DNA of 6,285 nt from Pseudomonadota bacterium. GTDB taxonomy: Bacteria > Pseudomonadota > Gammaproteobacteria > Burkholderiales > Burkholderiaceae_D. Location of the stretch: assembly GCA_023391395.1 (NCBI GenBank), contig JAEWBA010000428.1:1-6285 (forward strand). Direction: 5' to 3'. Shown here in pieces: positions 4,414 through 6,285 of this stretch. Each line of letters opens with the position of its first letter. Within the stretch, counting starts at the first letter, position 1. A program made the translations under genes and the position numbers. Below the pieces are notes generated by a model. The model saw only the letters and a list, made by a program, of their open reading frames with translations, had not been told where the DNA came from and made no database searches.

Positions 4414-5553
4414 ATGAAAATCACTTCCGCCATTTTCCTGCTGTCCGGCTGCTTCTGCCTGCTGATGCTCCTGAGCCTGCACTCGCTGTCGCGCCTGCGC
4501 GTCCCTGGCGTACGCGAATGGTCGGCCGCCAATGCCATCGCCCTCGTTTCCTTCCTGCTGTATGCCTTCGACGGCATCCTGCCGCCCCTGCTCACCTACG
4601 AAGGCGCCAACTTCAGCTATGCGCTGGCCAGCATCACCATCCTGGTCGGGCTGCGCCGTTTCTTCATGCTGCCAGTGCATGCCGGAAAGCTGGCCGTCGC
4701 CTTCCTCGCGCAATGCGCCGCGGTGACCTACTTTCACTACGGTTACTATTCCTTCGCCTGGCGCACCCTGTCCGTTTCCCTGTTCGAATGTGCTGTGCTG
4801 CTGGCGACGGCAGCCACCATCCTCGGCGCACGAAAATCCTGGCGCTCGCATTATCCCTATCTGCTGACGGCCGGCGCCGCCATTGCGATTGCAGTCGGCC
4901 ACCTGCTCCGGGCCGGCCTGCACATGGCGCAAGCCGACCAGATAAGCTCTCTGATGGAGCCCGCGCCCTGGAATATCTTCTTCATCTCGGCCGGCGCGCT
5001 GATCCTGCCGGCGCTCACCTATGGCGCCATGATGATGGTGCACGATCGCGTTCTGGCACATGCCGAGGATGCATCCAGCCGCGATTTTCTGACTGGCGCG
5101 CTATCGCGTCGCAGCTTTTACGACATTCTCGAGCGCGAACTGTCGCGCACCCGGCGCGCCGCCAGTCGGCTATCCATCCTGCTGCTGGATGTGGATCGAC
5201 TCGGCGCCATCAACGATGCCTTCGGCGACAAAGTCGGCGACGAGGTGCTGGCCGACCTTGCCCTGCGCGCGAATGCTGCAATCCGCTCCGACGACTGCTT
5301 CGCCCGGCTGGGCGGTGCGCGCTTCGCCGCCCTGCTGTCGGATACCGACCACGACACCGCGCTCAGTCTGGCCGAGCGCCTGCGCACGACGCTCGAAGCT
5401 GCGTCCGACATCCCGCTTTGCACGGTCAGCGTCGGCGTCGCCACCCTGCGCGGTGAGGATTCGATGGCGGCACTGCTGGCGCGCGCCCAGCGCGCCCTGG
5501 ATGCAGCCAAGACCCGCAAGGGCAATCGTGTGCATGGCGACGCACTGGTCTAG
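4414..5553 (+). CDS. Seven-TM membrane protein with degenerate GGDEF domain (GGARF) and intact RxxD I-site
   Basis: The 379-residue protein has about seven hydrophobic segments (roughly 4-25, 38-60, 66-84, 92-111, 117-138, 149-169 and 186-208). They resemble the integral sensory modules of diguanylate cyclases. A short linker leads to a GGDEF fold at 222-376: RDFLTGALSRRSF (223-235, matching DxLTxLxNRR), ILLLDVDRLGAINDAFGDKVGDEVL (255-279), CFARLGGARFAALL (295-308), CTVSVGVA (336-343) and AQRALDAAKTRKGNRV (358-373). The signature is GGARF (300-304; codons 5311-5325), lacking the metal/catalytic D/E pair, and the upstream FKxxND lysine is Gly (LGAIND). RSDD (291-294) lies exactly five residues before the signature, as the inhibitory c-di-GMP site RxxD does in true cyclases. 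By family knowledge cyclase activity is unlikely, while c-di-GMP binding is possible. The ATG at 4414 has no strong ribosome binding site. Confidence 0.88.
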   Translation: MKITSAIFLLSGCFCLLMLLSLHSLSRLRVPGVREWSAANAIALVSFLLYAFDGILPPLLTYEGANFSYALASITILVGLRRFFMLPVHAGKLAVAFLAQCAAVTYFHYGYYSFAWRTLSVSLFECAVLLATAATILGARKSWRSHYPYLLTAGAAIAIAVGHLLRAGLHMAQADQISSLMEPAPWNIFFISAGALILPALTYGAMMMVHDRVLAHAEDASSRDFLTGALSRRSFYDILERELSRTRRAASRLSILLLDVDRLGAINDAFGDKVGDEVLADLALRANAAIRSDDCFARLGGARFAALLSDTDHDTALSLAERLRTTLEAASDIPLCTVSVGVATLRGEDSMAALLARAQRALDAAKTRKGNRVHGDALV

Positions 5554-5602
5554 CGAGGCGTCCGACGCGGCAAGCCCGGTGGAGACATTTTTCTGAACGC
5601 TC

Positions 5603-6285
5603 TCACTGCTCGCTTGGCGTCCTGACCGGGTCGCCCAGCACATCCTGCACGTATAGCATCGCCACCAGTACCACCAACACGGCGGTCAGCGGCGTGGCCA
5701 GCGCCACGCCCGTCAAACCGAAAAAAGTCCCCAGGAGCACCTGCATGGTGATAGTCAGGGCCGGCGGCAGAGACACCGTGCGCCGCTCCACCAGCGGCAG
5801 CAACAAATAACCTTCCGCCATTTGCACGGCCACAAACACCAGGGCGGTATACAAGGCCATCGCCGGACTCTCGGTAAAAGCGATCAGGACGGCCGGCACG
5901 CCGGCCATGATAGGGCCGAGATAGGGAATAAAATCCAGCGCGCCGGTGATGATTCCGAGTATTAGCGCCAGCGGATTGCCGAGCAGAGCGAGCGCAATGC
6001 CGGTGACGACGCCGACGACAATCATGGACAGCACCTTGCCGAGCAGCCATTGCGCCAGTGTGCGGCCGATTTCTTCCAATACTTCGCGCGCACGCCGGCG
6101 ATGGCGCCGCGGCGCCAGGGTCACCAGGCCCTCGATGTACACCTGCGGCTGCGCGGCGAAATAAATGCCGACGAAGAGAATGATCGCCGCGCTGCCGAGT
6201 GCCCCTACGATTCCGGAAAAAAACAGGCCGGCCTTGGGCAAAATCGAGGAAAGCTGCGACACGACATCCTCCACCGACGGCAGAT
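5603..6285 (-). CDS. AI-2E family (PerM/YhhT-like) membrane transporter, N-terminus beyond window edge
   Basis: The minus-strand frame is open to the right edge; 226 residues of the C-terminal part are present, against roughly 340-380 for a whole family member. A GTG at 6274 is an internal codon rather than a convincing start, since the frame continues upstream as LPSV. Family features are visible: a TM segment AAIILFVGIYFAAQP, a cytoplasmic Arg-rich stretch RRHRRRAREVLEEIGRTLAQWLLGK, TM segments around MIVVGVVTGIALALLG, the highly conserved GALDFIPYLGPIMAGVPA, then ALVFVAVQMAEGYLLLPLV and the C-terminal GLTGVALATPLTAVLVVLVAML. Members (PF01594) move small molecules or ions; few have proven substrates, and autoinducer-2 export is shown for only some. 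It is convergent with the GGDEF gene, 49 bases apart, with no clear terminator between. Confidence 0.92.
   Translation of the reverse strand, partial: LPSVEDVVSQLSSILPKAGLFFSGIVGALGSAAIILFVGIYFAAQPQVYIEGLVTLAPRRHRRRAREVLEEIGRTLAQWLLGKVLSMIVVGVVTGIALALLGNPLALILGIITGALDFIPYLGPIMAGVPAVLIAFTESPAMALYTALVFVAVQMAEGYLLLPLVERRTVSLPPALTITMQVLLGTFFGLTGVALATPLTAVLVVLVAMLYVQDVLGDPVRTPSEQ

Noticed and set aside
4141..5061. 306-codon minus-strand frame across the EAL remnant and GGDEF gene
   Set aside because: It is antisense to recognisable EAL and TM sequence; its Gln/Gly/His-rich product is typical of shadow translation.
5554..5602. Bidirectional terminator between the convergent GGDEF and AI-2E genes
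   Set aside because: GCGTC-C-GACGC (5558-5568) has a one-base centre and cannot fold well, and the short T run at 5587-5591 is not attached to a stem.

Overview
The window looks like chromosomal DNA of a GC-rich proteobacterium, most probably a betaproteobacterium of the Burkholderiales/Rhodocyclales kind. This rests on the high GC, the GC-ending codons, and the type of gene content (LivK-like binding protein, FCD-type GntR regulator, TfdB-like aromatic hydroxylase, c-di-GMP proteins). It is an inference from style, not an identification.

Left part (1-3767): an apparent aromatic-compound module. A periplasmic ABC-transporter binding protein (minus strand, cut by the left edge) is divergent from a GntR/FCD regulator (907-1575). 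Downstream lies a 586-residue FAD-dependent phenol hydroxylase of the TfdB (2,4-dichlorophenol 6-monooxygenase-like) family (2007-3767). The same 12-bp palindrome, CATGCTAGCATG, occurs in only two places I could find: in the shared divergent promoter region (800-811) and in front of the hydroxylase (1825-1836, within a longer repeat). In the first it sits between a good -35/-10 pair for gntR and over the -10 of the opposing transporter promoter. The simplest reading is a small regulon in which the GntR protein controls itself, uptake of an aromatic ligand, and the flavin hydroxylase that attacks it. The substrate cannot be read from sequence.

Middle part (3768-4413): no intact gene. It holds several strong inverted repeats behind the hydroxylase, then the decayed C-terminal part of an EAL (c-di-GMP phosphodiesterase) domain. 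The remnant has a one-base frameshift, a small internal deletion and eroded catalytic motifs.

Right part (4414-6285): a membrane protein with about seven N-terminal TM segments and a C-terminal GGDEF domain whose signature is GGARF, while the RxxD inhibitory site is intact. It is probably not a working diguanylate cyclase and may be a c-di-GMP sensor or a decaying gene. Convergent to it, an AI-2E/PerM-family membrane protein runs off the right edge.

The points most worth following are the shared operator and the catalytically degenerate but I-site-positive GGDEF protein beside the broken EAL gene. I see no CRISPR array, tRNA, rRNA or insertion sequence.
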